Assembly (NCBI RefSeq): GCF_030708075.1
Contig: NZ_CP117982.1
Location: 2,745,302 to 2,809,301 of the forward strand
Origin: Candidatus Epulonipiscium viviparus
GTDB lineage: Bacteria > Bacillota > Clostridia > Lachnospirales > Cellulosilyticaceae
Length of the DNA: 64,000 nucleotides
Direction: 5' to 3'
Below, piece after piece: positions 1 through 7,841 of this stretch. The position numbers were made by a program, and so were the translations under genes. The notes below the pieces were generated by a model. The model was not told the origin of the DNA. It saw nothing but the letters and a program-made list of their open reading frames with translations, and ran no database searches. The stretch's first letter is position 1, and each line of letters opens with the position of its first letter.

Positions 1-130
1 GACTGACTTAGAAGCTTTAACAAAAGTAAAAATTCCTGCACCATTGGTGGGGTTGGAGCATAAAAAAGTTTTGCATGAAATAGCATGTAACAAAGAAGAG
101 ATTTTGCAAACAATAACAGAGCTGCTGTAG
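1..130 (+). CDS. C-terminal end of an unidentified protein (partial)
   Basis: An open frame enters from the left edge in frame 2 and stops at TAG 128-130, giving the last 42 residues of a protein. The visible end contains the segment IPAPLVGLEHKKVLHEI and a mixed-charge helix. I do not recognise the family from this tail. The stop codon directly abuts the ATG of the next gene, so the two are probably co-transcribed and translationally coupled. Confidence 0.5.
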   Translation, partial: TDLEALTKVKIPAPLVGLEHKKVLHEIACNKEEILQTITELL

Positions 131-544
131 ATGTTGTATGCAGAAAAGCAGACGTATGAAGATTTGGAAAAAATGCTAGCCAAGCGCTATAAGGAGTTTT
201 GCAGTAATCCGAAGGCAATAAAAAAACGGGTTGCAATAAATTTTCCGGAGCCTCGCTATAAGATCACATATATTTGTCGTTATCCTGCAGAAAATAATAA
301 GGATGAGAGTGACAATCAGGGATATATATACTATAAGCCATTGTGGGCCGTAATAGGGCATATGTATATGTTTAAGAGTGTGCCACTAAAGAAAAAGAAG
401 TCGATATGGGATGGAATATTATTCTTTTTTGTATCTAAAACAGCGAGAGGAAAAGCCGAGATTCAAATAGCGCAAATTTCGTTGATTAGCATTTTGCCTT
501 TGGCGATACCGATATTAGTGCTAATATTATTTTTGCTATTATGA
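131..544 (+). CDS. Small C-tail-anchored membrane protein, unknown function
   Basis: 137 residues. The N-terminal about 110 residues are basic and soluble-looking, with a KKKK cluster near residue 87. The last 25 residues form one strongly hydrophobic segment rich in Ile and Leu, ending in LILFLLL, which suggests a C-terminal membrane anchor. The ATG follows the upstream stop codon with no gap, and no good ribosome binding site precedes it, so coupling to the upstream gene is the likely start mechanism. No family is recognised. Confidence 0.55.
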   Translation: MLYAEKQTYEDLEKMLAKRYKEFCSNPKAIKKRVAINFPEPRYKITYICRYPAENNKDESDNQGYIYYKPLWAVIGHMYMFKSVPLKKKKSIWDGILFFFVSKTARGKAEIQIAQISLISILPLAIPILVLILFLLL

Positions 545-638
545 AAGCAGAAAATTAAATATTTTTGATTGCTATTGTATATTTTAGATAAAAGTCGTCA
601 ATAATCTATATAAATATTTGAATATATGGAGGATTCTC

Positions 639-869
639 ATGAATAAAAGTGTAAACTTACAAGATGTAGTGCTTAATCAGCTCAGAAAAGAGCGCATTAT
701 TTCTACTGTATTTCTAACAAATGGTTTTCAAATTAAGGGCACTATCAAAGGATTTGATAATTTTGTGGTTTTGGTAGATAGTGAAGGTAAACAGCAATTG
801 CTATATAAGCATGCGATTTCAACTATTGTACCTAGTAAAACTCTTTATTTAAACCAGACAGAGGAATAA
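639..869 (+). CDS. hfq: RNA chaperone Hfq
   Basis: 76 residues, the normal length for Firmicute Hfq. The protein forms a hexameric Sm-like ring that binds small RNAs and mRNAs at A-rich and U-rich sites. The Sm1 segment ([22 protein letters not shown]) and the Sm2 signature YKHAIST are both visible. The start is set at the ATG at 639, behind a clear TGGAGG at 627-632. The in-frame start 21 nt upstream lacks a ribosome binding site. It sits between a small membrane protein and a Fur-family regulator on the same strand. Confidence 0.95.
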   Translation: MNKSVNLQDVVLNQLRKERIISTVFLTNGFQIKGTIKGFDNFVVLVDSEGKQQLLYKHAISTIVPSKTLYLNQTEE

Positions 870-918
870 TATAGATTGCGGAAATACCGTGGTCTGATGC
901 CATGCGGAGGTTTATCTT

Positions 919-1299
919 ATGAGATATAACACAAAAAATAGGCAAAAGATTTTGGAGTTTATAAAAAGTCAAAGAGATAAATATGTTACTATTAATGAAA
1001 TTAACGCTGAATTAGAAAGACAAAGCATTAAAATGAGTCTATCAACTATATATAGATATATGGACTATTTAGAAACTGAACAACTAATCAGCAAACACAT
1101 TGATGCTAACGAAAAAAAAAGTTATTTTCGTTATACTGGAGATAATCCTGCGTGTAAAGAGCATCTTCACCTAAAATGTAATAATTGTGGAATAACGATT
1201 CATCTGCCAGCAGATATTCTAGAAAATGCGAACATTCATAATTTTAAAATTGAATATGATTCGTCAGTGATAGTTGGCATTTGTGAAGATTGTCAATAG
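919..1299 (+). CDS. Fur-family metal-responsive transcriptional regulator
   Basis: 126 residues. The N-terminal winged helix covers about residues 8-70, with the recognition helix around SLSTIYRYMDYLE. It is followed by the dimerisation part with HLHLKC and the two zinc-site pairs CNNC (about residues 88-91) and CEDC at the very C-terminus. This layout is shared by Fur, Zur and PerR; sequence alone does not say which metal is sensed. GCGGAGG lies 8 nt before the ATG. The gene is convergent with the Nik/Opp-type importer, so a role in controlling metal import is plausible but unproven. Confidence 0.88.
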   Translation: MRYNTKNRQKILEFIKSQRDKYVTINEINAELERQSIKMSLSTIYRYMDYLETEQLISKHIDANEKKSYFRYTGDNPACKEHLHLKCNNCGITIHLPADILENANIHNFKIEYDSSVIVGICEDCQ

Positions 1300-1308
1300 A
1301 AAACAACT

Positions 1309-1336
1309 GGGCCTCCCAAAATAAAAGGAGGCTATA
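1309..1336. terminator. Hairpin between convergent fur-family gene and importer operon
   Basis: A perfect 6-bp stem, gcctcc (1311-1316) and ggaggc (1327-1332), has an A-rich loop and is followed by TATATTTG on the plus strand. It lies between converging genes and can end transcription of the regulator, perhaps of the importer operon too. The U tract is imperfect. Confidence 0.6.
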
Positions 1337-1351
1337 TTTGTGTGCCAAAAA

Positions 1352-2074
1352 TTATATAGCTAGCATTAGGGGGCGCTGCACTGATTTGTCAGCAACAATT
1401 TCCCCGTTGTGCATTGTAACGACTCGATCGGAGATTTTAGAAACCAAATTTAAGTCATGGCAAACGAATAATACTGTTAAATTAGTTTTGGCATGAATAT
1501 CTTTGATAAGATCAATGATTTTATCGCGGGTGATAATGTCTAATGCACTGGTGGCTTCGTCCAAAATCAAAACTTCTGGATTTAAGGTTAATGCTCTAGC
1601 AAGGCCGACTCGTTGCCTCTGGCCACCACTCATTTCTTTTGGGTATCGATTTAAAAAGCTTTGATTTAGACCCACTTTTTCTAAAAATTCTGTGGCAAAT
1701 TTGATTTTTTCTTTTTTGCTAATCAGCTTAAAATTGATTAGAGGTTCGCATATAATATCAAGGACTTTCATTTTGGGATTTAGAGAAGTGGTAGTATCTT
1801 GAAATAGCATTTGAATATTACGTCTACTTGTTCGCAAGTGTTTGCCTTTTAACTCTGTAATGTCAACGCCATTGTATACAACTTCGCCACTAGTTTTAGA
1901 TTCGAGACTGGTAATAATTTTCATAAGGGTACTTTTGCCGCAACCGCTTTCGCCAACTATAGATATAAATTCGCCTTTGTATATATCAAATGAAACGTTA
2001 TGACAAGCTAATACAGAAGATTTATTGGTCTGAAACGCTTTGTTAATATTCCTAATGCTAATTATTTTTTCCAT
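1352..2074 (-). CDS. Opp/Nik-type ABC transporter ATP-binding protein (second ATPase)
   Basis: 240 residues. Walker A GESGCGKS is at about 41-48, the ABC signature is SGGQRQR, and Walker B is LILDEATSALD, followed by the switch His in VCHD. These identify a peptide/nickel-type (Opp/Dpp/Nik) importer ATPase, the NikE/DppF-like member. It starts directly after the stop of the preceding ATPase gene, with AGGAGG upstream, and is the last gene of the four-gene operon. The substrate is not readable from the ATPase. Nickel is suggested only by the urease cluster elsewhere in the window. Confidence 0.85.
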   Translation of the reverse strand: MEKIISIRNINKAFQTNKSSVLACHNVSFDIYKGEFISIVGESGCGKSTLMKIITSLESKTSGEVVYNGVDITELKGKHLRTSRRNIQMLFQDTTTSLNPKMKVLDIICEPLINFKLISKKEKIKFATEFLEKVGLNQSFLNRYPKEMSGGQRQRVGLARALTLNPEVLILDEATSALDIITRDKIIDLIKDIHAKTNLTVLFVCHDLNLVSKISDRVVTMHNGEIVADKSVQRPLMLAI

Positions 2075-2797
2075 CTAAATTCCTCCTAATAATTTTTTAG
2101 AATAGCAACTCTCGGGGCTCATAATTTTGCCATCTTTTAGAACAATGATGTTGTTTGACATGCGGGTAGCAACCAAGATGTTGTGAGTGATCATTAATAT
2201 GGCAGTATTAGATTCTGAATGTAAAGCCATGATTTCGGCAATAACTTGATCTTGTGTGGCGGCATCTAGAGCGCTGGTTGGTTCATCTAAAAGCAATAGC
2301 TTGGGTGAAAGCGCCATAGCAAAAGCCATCCCAACTCTTTGTTTCATGCCTCCGCTAAGATTAAACATATATGATTTCATAATAGCAGGGCCGTCTAAAT
2401 TCATTTTGGATAAAGTCGCAGTAGCAAGAAGTTGCGCTTCTGATTTGGATATATTTTTATGCGCTAGAATATACTGTATAAATTGATGACCTATTTTGCG
2501 AATAGGATTTAGGCTGAGGCTGCTATCTTGAAACATCATAGAAATTTCAGCACCTCGTATTTTGTTCATTTGTATGGCAGGGATATTGAGTAAAGAAATA
2601 TCGTTGTATAGGATCTCACCACCGGAAATGGTGGCTGCCGCGGGAAGAAGCCCCAATATGGATCGCAGTATGCTAGTTTTGCCGGAGCCGCTTTCGCCAA
2701 CGATGCTAACGATTTCGCCAGAGGCAATAGCAACACTAAATTTATCGACGACGATTTTGTCATCATAAGCAATAGAAATATCTTGAATACTTAACAT
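2075..2797 (-). CDS. Opp/Nik-type ABC transporter ATP-binding protein (first ATPase)
   Basis: 240 residues, NikD/DppD-like. Walker A GESGSGKT is at about 34-41, the signature is LSGGMKQR, and Walker B is LLLDEPTSALD. The ATG is preceded by GGAGG. It lies 3 nt after the NikC-like permease gene and its stop codon abuts the next ATPase start, so the four genes form a tight operon. It lacks the C-terminal oligopeptide extension found in longer OppD proteins, which is more in line with Nik-type ATPases. Confidence 0.85.
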   Translation of the reverse strand: MLSIQDISIAYDDKIVVDKFSVAIASGEIVSIVGESGSGKTSILRSILGLLPAAATISGGEILYNDISLLNIPAIQMNKIRGAEISMMFQDSSLSLNPIRKIGHQFIQYILAHKNISKSEAQLLATATLSKMNLDGPAIMKSYMFNLSGGMKQRVGMAFAMALSPKLLLLDEPTSALDAATQDQVIAEIMALHSESNTAILMITHNILVATRMSNNIIVLKDGKIMSPESCYSKKLLGGI

Positions 2798-2800
2798 TAA

Positions 2801-3589
2801 TTACCTCCACTCTCTCATCTTATCGCTTAACAAATTAAATATCGTAACAATTATGGCAATAGCAATACCAGGACAAAAAACTAGCCAAGGATATGCTAAC
2901 ATATATGGTCGACCTTCGTTTATCATAAGCCCCAATTCTGGAGTAGGAGCGGTAACACCAAAACCTAAAAATGACAATGCAGAAAGTTCGAGGATTATAG
3001 CGCCAATATCTGTAGATGCAGTAATAATGAGGGTTTGAATAATATTGGGTAAAATATATCGAATGATAATATTTAATTGTGTAGTTCCGGCCATTTTGGC
3101 AGAGTTTATATAATCTTCGTTAATAATTTTGAGAACTAAACTGCGAGCTAATCTTATGTATTTGCTAACAGTGACGACAAAAATAGCGATCATAGCATTG
3201 CGAAGACCGGCACCCATAATTCCGGCAAGAGCAATAGCAAGTACCATAGATGGGCAAGACATCAAAATATCGGAAAAACGCATAATGACAGAACCAACCC
3301 ATTTACCATAATAGCCAGCAACAATGCCGAGAGCGCTACCAACTATAGATATCATCAAAATTAAAAATATAGAAACAGCAAGAGAGATGCGAACTCCATA
3401 AATTACACGAGAAAATAAATCTCGACCAAGTTTGTCGGTGCCAAACAGGTGTGTTAAACTGGGAGGTTGAAATGCATTCTTGAGATTGCTAGAATATGGG
3501 TCATATGGTGCCAAAGCATCTGCAAATACGGCAACTAAAATAATAGAAATCAAAAATAATAGCAATACGATAGTAGATTTGTTTTTCAT
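2801..3589 (-). CDS. Opp/Nik-type ABC transporter permease (NikC/DppC-like)
   Basis: 262 residues, about six membrane segments starting with an N-terminal helix. The family-typical segment LFGTDKLGRDLFSRVIYG follows the first helix, and the cytoplasmic EAA-type loop is near residues 165-195 (INSAKMAGTTQ). The start overlaps closely with the end of the preceding permease gene, which supplies GAAAGAGG as ribosome binding site. Family identity is firm; substrate is not. Confidence 0.87.
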   Translation of the reverse strand: MKNKSTIVLLLFLISIILVAVFADALAPYDPYSSNLKNAFQPPSLTHLFGTDKLGRDLFSRVIYGVRISLAVSIFLILMISIVGSALGIVAGYYGKWVGSVIMRFSDILMSCPSMVLAIALAGIMGAGLRNAMIAIFVVTVSKYIRLARSLVLKIINEDYINSAKMAGTTQLNIIIRYILPNIIQTLIITASTDIGAIILELSALSFLGFGVTAPTPELGLMINEGRPYMLAYPWLVFCPGIAIAIIVTIFNLLSDKMREWR

Positions 3590-3590
3590 A

Positions 3591-4532
3591 TTAGCCTCTT
3601 TCTAATTTATTTCTGGGATCTAAATAGCTATAAGAAATGTCTACCAACAAATTGATGCTCATATAAATGACAGAAATTAGTAATACATAGGCTTGAATTA
3701 AATTATAATCATACGCAATGATGGCATCTACCGCGAGGCTGCCGATTCCGGGATATGAGAATATCACTTCTACTACAGCGACGCCAGATAAAAGGGAGCC
3801 CAATGAAATGCCTAATAAAGTTATAAGAGGCAGTAAAATATTTGGGAGTATATCTTTTATGACAATAGCAGAAAAAGGGATGCCTCTAGAAACCGCAGCA
3901 ATGACATATTCCTTCTCGAGCTCATCCAATAGAACGCTACGAATTTGACGAATATATTTAGCAGACATAGGAATAGCAAGCGTCATTGCCGGCAATATTA
4001 AAGCTTGAATATTATTAGCTGTAGAAACAATAGGTAGTAAATGTAATTTCAACCCCACAAAATATAGCAACAATGTGCCAATAAGAAAGCCAGGCATAGA
4101 TATTCCGAGAGACGTATATGCACGTACAGCATAGTCGAAAGGTTTATTAGCCTTTATGGCAGAGAGGATGCCAAGCGGTAATGATATGGCAAGCATCATG
4201 GCTAGGGCGGCAAGTGCTAAATTTATAGTTTTAAAAATTCTGGGGATAGCAATATCGATGACAGGTTGATTTAAAGAGAAGGAGATTCCAAAATCACCCC
4301 TAAATATATTAGCAAGCCAATTTGCATACTGAACCCCAAAAGGTTGATTGAGCCCCATGGCTTCGCGGGTTTGTTCGATAATAGCTTCGCTGGGGATATT
4401 ACCACTAGATATGTACATAGTGCGAACGGGGTCGCCGGGAGCCAAATATACTAAGCTGAAAGTGATAAAAGTTATACCGAGCAAAGTTATTAGCAGCTGA
4501 ATTAATCTGCTTAAAATAAATTTTGTATTCAT
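3591..4532 (-). CDS. Opp/Nik-type ABC transporter permease (NikB/DppB-like), first gene of operon
   Basis: 313 residues from the ATG at 4532. GTGAGG at 4541-4546 gives it a proper ribosome binding site, so I prefer it to the GTG nine bases further upstream that overlaps this site. The protein shows the family features: an N-terminal helix, then LVYLAPGDPVR, a periplasmic region, a cluster of helices and an EAA-like loop (AAVSRGIPFS). It heads a nikBCDE-like operon with no substrate-binding protein gene upstream or downstream. Confidence 0.87.
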   Translation of the reverse strand: MNTKFILSRLIQLLITLLGITFITFSLVYLAPGDPVRTMYISSGNIPSEAIIEQTREAMGLNQPFGVQYANWLANIFRGDFGISFSLNQPVIDIAIPRIFKTINLALAALAMMLAISLPLGILSAIKANKPFDYAVRAYTSLGISMPGFLIGTLLLYFVGLKLHLLPIVSTANNIQALILPAMTLAIPMSAKYIRQIRSVLLDELEKEYVIAAVSRGIPFSAIVIKDILPNILLPLITLLGISLGSLLSGVAVVEVIFSYPGIGSLAVDAIIAYDYNLIQAYVLLISVIYMSINLLVDISYSYLDPRNKLERG

Positions 4533-4552
4533 TAGATTCACCTCACTAATAT

Positions 4553-4582
4553 ATTATAGCAATTTTTTTTGAGAAAATGCAA
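4553..4582 (-). promoter_or_regulatory. Promoter of the Opp/Nik-type operon
   Basis: Read on the minus strand: TTGCAT (-35, 4577-4582), an 18-nt spacer, and TATAAT (-10, 4553-4558), about 20 bases before the first gene. It is divergent from the gntP-family promoter. Confidence 0.6.
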
Positions 4583-4602
4583 TTAATTTGCAATTTATTA
4601 AA

Positions 4603-4631
4603 TTGACAATGTAGTTAAAATAAATTATAAT
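4603..4631 (+). promoter_or_regulatory. Consensus housekeeping promoter of the GntP-family gene
   Basis: TTGACA at 4603-4608, a 17-nt spacer and TATAAT at 4626-4631, which is a full match to the sigma-A consensus. The ATG follows 30 nt downstream, after AAAGGGGG. Confidence 0.75.
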
Positions 4632-4660
4632 TTTTTTAAACTAAAGGGGGATATTTAAAA

Positions 4661-5920
4661 ATGGAAATTACAACTGTGGGAGCAGTCGTTGGACTGGTGA
4701 TAACTATTGCTCTTATCATAAAAAAAATCGAAGCGGCATATGCAATGATGGTAGGTGCATTAATTGGCGGATTAGTTGGTGGGGCAGGATTGGTTAATTC
4801 GGTGAACTATATGATTGCAGGTGCTCAGGAGATGATGCCTACTATTATTAGAGTTTTGGCTTCGGGCGTACTAGCTGGAACATTAATCAAGTCTGGAGCT
4901 GCAACTAAAATAGCAGAAGAGATAATTTTGGTTATGGGTGAAAGACGCGCATTATTGGCTATTGCTCTATCGGCTATGATTTTAACATCTGTGGGTGTTT
5001 TTGTTGATGTAGCTGTTATTACTGTTGCTCCTATTGCGATATCCGTTGGAAACAAATTAGGGTATTCAAAGGCAGCTTTGCTTATTGCTTTAGTTGGAGG
5101 TGGAAAATCTGGAAATACATTTTCTCCAAATCCAAACACTATTGTAGCGGCCGAAAATTTTGACGTAAGTTTATCCTCTGTTATGGTAGCAGGATTTATT
5201 CCGGGTCTTGTGGGATTGGCAGTTACAGTTTTAATAGCAGCATATATACATAAAAAGAGAAAGTTAGAAGACCATGAATTTATTGAAGATGATAAAGATG
5301 TAGTGACTGTAAATTTACCGTCTATAGTGGGAGCTATTACTGCTCCTGTTGTAGTAATAATTTTATTGATGCTTAAGCCAATATTTGGATTAGAAGTTGA
5401 CCCGTTAGTTGCTTTGCCAGCGGGGGGGTTGATAGGAATGGTTGCTATGAAGAAATCGAAAGAAATGAGAGAATATTTATCATTTGGACTAAAAAAAATG
5501 ATGCCCGTTGGAATTTTGTTAGTAGGAACAGGCGCTATTGCAGGAATTATTAAAGCCTCTCAATTGCAATATGATTTGATTGCACTAGTAGAAATTATAC
5601 GGTTGCCAGAATTTTTGCTAGCACCAATTTCTGGTATATTGATGAGCGCTGCAACAGCGTCGTGTTCTGCTGCATCAGCAATTGCGTCATCTACTTTTGC
5701 CTCTACCATTACAAAGGCGGTATCTCCATTAGCAGGTGCAGCTATGGTTCATGCGGGTGCTAATGTATTTGGCACACTACCTCAAGGATCGTTTTTTCAT
5801 ATATCAGCAAATTCAGTAAACATGAACTTAGCAGATAGAATGAAGCTTCTTCCGGCTGATAGCTTGGTGGGCTTTGCAATAGCGGTGACTTCTACTATTA
5901 TATACGGATTAATTTTATAG
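4661..5920 (+). CDS. GntP-family permease (gluconate or other organic acid symporter)
   Basis: 419 residues, almost entirely hydrophobic, with about 12 predicted membrane segments. The pattern of Gly/Ala-rich helices and the conserved segment GGGKSGNTFSPNPNTIVAA match the GntP gluconate:proton symporter family, which also contains D-serine and other acid carriers. Substrate cannot be assigned. It is monocistronic: it has its own consensus promoter and a strong terminator immediately downstream. AAAGGGGG precedes the ATG. Confidence 0.82.
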   Translation: MEITTVGAVVGLVITIALIIKKIEAAYAMMVGALIGGLVGGAGLVNSVNYMIAGAQEMMPTIIRVLASGVLAGTLIKSGAATKIAEEIILVMGERRALLAIALSAMILTSVGVFVDVAVITVAPIAISVGNKLGYSKAALLIALVGGGKSGNTFSPNPNTIVAAENFDVSLSSVMVAGFIPGLVGLAVTVLIAAYIHKKRKLEDHEFIEDDKDVVTVNLPSIVGAITAPVVVIILLMLKPIFGLEVDPLVALPAGGLIGMVAMKKSKEMREYLSFGLKKMMPVGILLVGTGAIAGIIKASQLQYDLIALVEIIRLPEFLLAPISGILMSAATASCSAASAIASSTFASTITKAVSPLAGAAMVHAGANVFGTLPQGSFFHISANSVNMNLADRMKLLPADSLVGFAIAVTSTIIYGLIL

Positions 5921-5927
5921 TATAAAA

Positions 5928-5951
5928 AAACCTCTCATCATCGAGAGGTTT
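5928..5951. terminator. Bidirectional terminator between gntP-family gene and cvpA-like gene
   Basis: A perfect 9-bp stem aaacctctc / gagaggttt with a 6-nt loop, flanked by A-rich sequence on the left and T-rich sequence on the right, located between convergent genes. Confidence 0.85.
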
Positions 5952-5955
5952 AATT

Positions 5956-6630
5956 TTATAAAAATGAAGAAAGGAAAGTTAAAATTAAGTTATTATAACA
6001 TAACCACTGTGTAAGAATACTTTCATTAAATATTGCCATAAATGGTTCAGATGATGGTGAAGTTGCTATAAATGGAATTACTAAGCAAAAGATCCATATC
6101 CAACAAATACCAAAAAATATTCCCAATATAAATCCGCCTAATTTATTAGTAAAATTTATGATAGGTAAACTGGTGATCATATGCAATATTCCTTTAATTA
6201 TAAATAAAGCTATTTTAGCGAATATAAATACAATTAAAAATGAAATTGAATTTATGATAAAATTAGTTAATACAAGAGCGATAGGATCAGCTGAATGGGA
6301 TACACCTATGGTCAATTGATGATCTATATTTCGAAAGAAATGTTCTATAAAAATAGCAGCTCCATCCATTTGATTAGATAATTCTGCCGATGCAGCTTGT
6401 AATTGATCTGAAAAATCTAAGTTTGATATAAACGATGATATCCCCCAAATGATATTCTCATCGAATGAAGTTGTATTGATCATAGCTGCGACCACAGGAT
6501 AGAACAATACGGCAACAGCAAGAGCAATAAATATTGAAATAAATTCAAATATTGCTAGCACCAGTCCTTTTTGGCGATAAATAAACCCTAATAGCAATAT
6601 AAACGCCAATATTATTATATCTAAAATCAT
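5956..6630 (-). CDS. CvpA-family membrane protein
   Basis: 224 residues with four clear membrane segments: two at the N-terminus (about 1-50) and two after residue 125. A soluble loop of about 60 residues lies between. The N-terminal LDIIILAFILLLGFIYRQKGLV is typical of the CvpA (colicin V production) family, whose members affect envelope integrity but lack a known biochemical activity. The ATG lies directly next to the stop codon of the upstream DUF5711-like gene, with AAAGGGGG inside that gene's end, so the pair is coupled. Confidence 0.75.
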   Translation of the reverse strand: MILDIIILAFILLLGFIYRQKGLVLAIFEFISIFIALAVAVLFYPVVAAMINTTSFDENIIWGISSFISNLDFSDQLQAASAELSNQMDGAAIFIEHFFRNIDHQLTIGVSHSADPIALVLTNFIINSISFLIVFIFAKIALFIIKGILHMITSLPIINFTNKLGGFILGIFFGICWIWIFCLVIPFIATSPSSEPFMAIFNESILTQWLCYNNLILTFLSSFL

Positions 6631-7776
6631 CTAATTTCCCCCTTTGGTAATTAATCTAATAATACTATTATTTGTCACTGCAATGGCCATATAATTATTG
6701 AAGAGAACTTCTTGAACATTTTGCTTTGCAATGAATTGGAATATCTCCTTTCCTACCCTATTATAACCTTTAAATATCAGCCCTCCCCCGATCACGACAC
6801 CACTGGAATTTGCATTAAAATAATTAATAGGAGCATCAAAATCCAGTTTTACAATATATTCCTTAACTTCGTTTAATAGCACTAAAGAGTGCCCCGCATG
6901 TGTAGTTGGTGTCGCTGTAACTATAGGTACAAATCCACCAAGAGGCGTCATTTCATCTATGTTAACTTTAAATAGTGTATTGATAAGTGAAATTTGTCGT
7001 ATTAATTGTCCATTTATATTGTAAAATGTCAAAAATTTATCTCCAATACTTGCAAAAATATTTTCGCTTATAAATTCTATATTATAAACTAAGTTTTTGG
7101 ACTCTTTATTTGCGTAAAACATGGGATTTGTAACAACCTCTTTTGGTTTGTGTACAGAAATAGCGCCTATGGTAGATTCGAGGGTAGGTCCATTCAAATA
7201 CAATGACGATACTATAATATATTCTCCATCTGGAGAGACAACAGCGACCATTGGATAGTCTCCATTGCTAGTAAAGCTTCCGCTACTTACCCCGAGATCT
7301 CGCCCGGTTTGACTATAGGCAGAAACAATGTGACCACCGTCTACCACTTCTATTACTGCAACTTCACCGTTTGTATTTATACTGAAATTGGCTATTTTAT
7401 TTTTAAAAATTAATTCATATAATTTACCTTTAGTGCTAAAAACTATAATTTTATTGCCATTAGGTTCACTTAATGCAAAATATGGAAAATTTTTGCGTAT
7501 TATAATATCGTTAAAACTTAATGTATTTGACCATACTTCAGCTCCATCTTTGCTAAATGCACGAATTCCATCTTTGCTTATATAGATAGCTTGATTTTCA
7601 TTTAGGATTACTTTCTCCATTTGTGTAGGATTAAATTGATAAATGGTAGATCCTAATGTTAACGTTTGTTGATCAATGCTTACTAGCCCTAAGGCATTGA
7701 AAATTATGAACACGATTCCTGCAATGGCAAATATTGTTAATATCAATGTAACTTTTATACTGTCTTTTGTATTCAT
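6631..7776 (-). CDS. DUF5711-like membrane-anchored beta-propeller protein
   Basis: 381 residues. One N-terminal membrane helix (about residues 9-31) is followed by a long extracytoplasmic beta-rich region with repeated short motifs of propeller type (for example ISKDGIRAFSKDGAEVW). The organisation, and the pairing with a CvpA-like gene, fit the DUF5711 family known from Clostridia. No catalytic motif is seen. The biochemical role is unknown; the context suggests an envelope function shared with the downstream CvpA-like protein. Confidence 0.65.
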   Translation of the reverse strand: MNTKDSIKVTLILTIFAIAGIVFIIFNALGLVSIDQQTLTLGSTIYQFNPTQMEKVILNENQAIYISKDGIRAFSKDGAEVWSNTLSFNDIIIRKNFPYFALSEPNGNKIIVFSTKGKLYELIFKNKIANFSINTNGEVAVIEVVDGGHIVSAYSQTGRDLGVSSGSFTSNGDYPMVAVVSPDGEYIIVSSLYLNGPTLESTIGAISVHKPKEVVTNPMFYANKESKNLVYNIEFISENIFASIGDKFLTFYNINGQLIRQISLINTLFKVNIDEMTPLGGFVPIVTATPTTHAGHSLVLLNEVKEYIVKLDFDAPINYFNANSSGVVIGGGLIFKGYNRVGKEIFQFIAKQNVQEVLFNNYMAIAVTNNSIIRLITKGGN

Positions 7777-7796
7777 AATTCACCTCTTAATTTGAT

Positions 7797-7838
7797 AAAA
7801 AAAAGATAAGTGCTATATAAACACCTATCTCTTTTTTA
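7797..7838. terminator. Terminator downstream of glgA
   Basis: A 9-bp stem, agataagtg (7804-7812) and cacctatct (7822-7830), with one G-U pair. On the minus strand it is followed by a run of eight T, giving a strong terminator for glgA. On the plus strand a T run follows too. Confidence 0.8.
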
Positions 7839-7841
7839 AAA

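Noticed and set aside
1290-1496. 68-codon plus-strand frame between the Fur-family gene and the importer
   Set aside because: It crosses the terminator hairpin and lies opposite the ATPase gene; no ribosome binding site.
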